A stretch of DNA of 6,590 nucleotides, from positions 1 to 6,590 of the forward strand of contig PLUJ01000255.1 of NCBI GenBank assembly GCA_003165455.1, given 5' to 3'. The stretch is from Acidobacteriaceae bacterium. Lineage in GTDB: Bacteria > Acidobacteriota > Terriglobia > Terriglobales > Acidobacteriaceae. The number at the start of each line of letters is the position of its first letter. Position 1 is the stretch's first letter. Both the position numbers and the translations under genes were made by a program. Positions 5,783 to 6,590 of this stretch are shown in pieces. Under the pieces are notes generated by a model, which was not told the origin of the DNA, made no database searches, and worked only from the letters and a program-made list of their open reading frames with translations.

Positions 5783-5971
5783 ATGGCCCAGCAATGTGAT
5801 ATCTGCGGTAAGAAGCCGCAATCAGGAAACCGCATCAGCCACGCTCACAATGTCACCAAGCGGCGCTGGAATGTAAACTTGCGCCCGGTGCATGCTCGAG
5901 TGGGCGCGACCACCAAACGCATGCGCGTCTGTACCTCGTGCATCCGCAGCGGCAAAGTAGTCAAGGCGTAG
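5783..5971 (+). CDS. rpmB: 50S ribosomal protein L28 (bL28)
   Basis: Structural protein of the large ribosomal subunit. The 62 residues match bL28 along their whole length: MAQQCDICGKKPQSGN, then SHAHNVTKRRWNVNL (19-33) and the C-terminal block RMRVCTSCIRSGKVVKA (46-62). C5, C8, C50 and C53 are two CxxC pairs, so this is the zinc-binding (C+) form of L28; many bacteria also have or use a cysteine-free form. The length is typical. The ATG at 5783 follows GAGAGG with a rather long spacer. The gene stands alone: a divergent cluster is upstream, a convergent FKBP gene ends 48 bp downstream, and rpmG is not next to it. I saw no clear terminator hairpin in 5972-6019. Confidence 0.98.
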   Translation: MAQQCDICGKKPQSGNRISHAHNVTKRRWNVNLRPVHARVGATTKRMRVCTSCIRSGKVVKA

Positions 5972-6019
5972 GGCCCTCCGCGTTCTTATCGGCAAGCTCA
6001 GCCTCGCGGTCCAACTCTC

Positions 6020-6547
6020 CTACTGCACTCCTAAAAGGTGAACATCGAAGATCAGGGTGGCATTCGGCGGGATTGATCCGTCTGGCGTTCCCTCGGTGCC
6101 GTACGCGAGGCTTGGAGGAATGCGGAGTTGCCGCTTGCCGCCAACCTTCATTCCCGCGACTCCTTCTTCCCACCCCTTAATGACCTCTCCGTTGCCAATC
6201 GTGAAATCGAATGGTTTGCCGGCATCGACGGAACTATCGAACTTTTTTCCGTTCGTAAGCCAGCCAGTGTAGTGAACGCGCACATGGCTGCCTTCTTTTG
6301 CCTCCTCGCCGTTGCCCACACGGATATCCCAGTACACCAATCCAGTATCCGTTCTCACTCCAGGCCCCGTTACCTTGGTGGGCGCGTTCGTATTAGGGAC
6401 AGAAGACGTTCTGGTAGCGCTTTGCGCCGGGACAAACACCGCGGTTAGCACAAGAATGCAAGCCATCGTTGTAATTCTCACGATCATTCTGGACTTGATT
6501 GTTCTAAACCTGATCGTTTTAAACCTGATCATTGCAGGCTTGATCAT
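6020..6547 (-). CDS. Exported FKBP-type peptidyl-prolyl cis-trans isomerase
   Basis: Catalyses cis-trans isomerisation of Xaa-Pro bonds, helping proteins fold outside the cytoplasm. The catalytic domain covers about residues 68-175 of 175. The FKBP12 active-site residues are all present: Y93 (VHYTGW), F103 and D104 (KKFDSS), F113 (KPFDF), V122 and I123 (EVIKGWEEGV), W126, Y149 (LAYG) and F167 (IFDVHLL). The N-terminus is a basic stretch (1-26), a hydrophobic core (about 27-40, TMACILVLTAVFV), and a likely signal peptidase site at AQSA (41-44). A Thr/Ser/Pro linker (45-65) leads to the domain. There is no lipobox, so the product is periplasmic or secreted rather than a lipoprotein. ATG at 6547 was chosen because AAGGAG (6554-6559) lies 6 nt upstream; M21 (6487) or M28 (6466) would give a more usual signal peptide. 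The extra N-terminus is a 15-bp tandem repeat. The gene converges on rpmB. Confidence 0.96.
   Translation of the reverse strand: MIKPAMIRFKTIRFRTIKSRMIVRITTMACILVLTAVFVPAQSATRTSSVPNTNAPTKVTGPGVRTDTGLVYWDIRVGNGEEAKEGSHVRVHYTGWLTNGKKFDSSVDAGKPFDFTIGNGEVIKGWEEGVAGMKVGGKRQLRIPPSLAYGTEGTPDGSIPPNATLIFDVHLLGVQ
6473..6547 (-). repeat. Five tandem copies of a 15-bp unit inside the FKBP start region
   Basis: In coding orientation the units are ATGATCAAGCCTGCA, ATGATCAGGTTTAAA, ACGATCAGGTTTAGA, ACAATCAAGTCCAGA and ATGATCGTGAGAATT. All share the pattern AYRATC followed by a basic codon in most copies. They encode MIKPA, MIRFK, TIRFR, TIKSR and MIVRI. The unit is a multiple of three, so copy-number change keeps the frame and alters only the length and charge of the signal-peptide N-region. 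Three units begin with ATG, so internal starts remain available. Confidence 0.9.
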
Positions 6548-6553
6548 TCCAAG

Positions 6554-6559
6554 CTCCTT
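6554..6559 (-). promoter_or_regulatory. Ribosome binding site that sets the FKBP start
   Basis: AAGGAG on the minus strand lies 6 nt before ATG 6547, which is ideal spacing. None of the internal ATGs (6532, 6487, 6466) has a comparable site. This is the main reason for including the repeat in the protein. Confidence 0.75.
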
Positions 6560-6590
6560 AAAATCATCGATGGTACAAAGCGGCGCAAGG

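Noticed and set aside
6128..6448. 106-residue open frame on the plus strand
   Set aside because: Antisense to the FKBP domain, whose active-site residues are all intact on the other strand.

Overview
The window looks like an ordinary chromosomal stretch of a moderately G+C-rich, free-living bacterium. The mix of genes (CAT-type permease, UvrD/PcrA helicase with an acidic insertion, TIGR00027-type methyltransferase, DUF971 protein, secreted FKBP, zinc-type L28) and the use of TTG starts fit an acidobacterium. That assignment is an inference from protein style, not from a marker gene, and is only moderately sure. I see no phage, insertion sequence, CRISPR array, tRNA or rRNA.

Layout, left to right. 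Positions 1-916 (minus) hold the first ~305 residues of an APC-superfamily amino acid permease that runs off the left edge. Its leader has a 14-pair interrupted stem-loop just upstream of the ribosome binding site. Positions 1026-1187 (minus) encode a 53-residue, extremely basic protein. Positions 1211-1302 hold two arrays of a degenerate 8-bp repeat in inverted orientation. They abut the stop codon of a complete 897-residue UvrD/PcrA helicase (1308-4001, minus). The 197-bp gap 4002-4198 has no gene; on the plus strand it carries a plausible promoter with an overlapping dyad, then a hairpin plus T-run terminator, so a short plus-strand RNA is possible.

Positions 4199-5647 (minus) form a compact three-gene cluster in transcription order: a 47-residue single-pass membrane microprotein, a DUF971/GBBH-like zinc-binding protein, and a TIGR00027/PF04072 SAM methyltransferase. 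The genes are separated by short gaps and are probably co-transcribed. Divergent to this cluster is rpmB (ribosomal protein L28, 5783-5971, plus) with a recognisable sigma70-type promoter. The right end (6020-6547, minus) encodes an exported FKBP-type prolyl isomerase that converges on rpmB. Its first 25 codons are five tandem copies of a 15-bp unit.

The genes do not form one pathway: there is genome maintenance (UvrD), translation (L28), amino acid uptake, envelope protein folding (FKBP) and a small operon of unknown role. The parts most worth a second look are the repeats (8-bp inverted arrays, 15-bp in-frame signal-peptide repeat), the putative plus-strand small RNA at 4122-4183, the two microproteins, and the acidic insertion in UvrD. 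I found no convincing novel multi-gene system.
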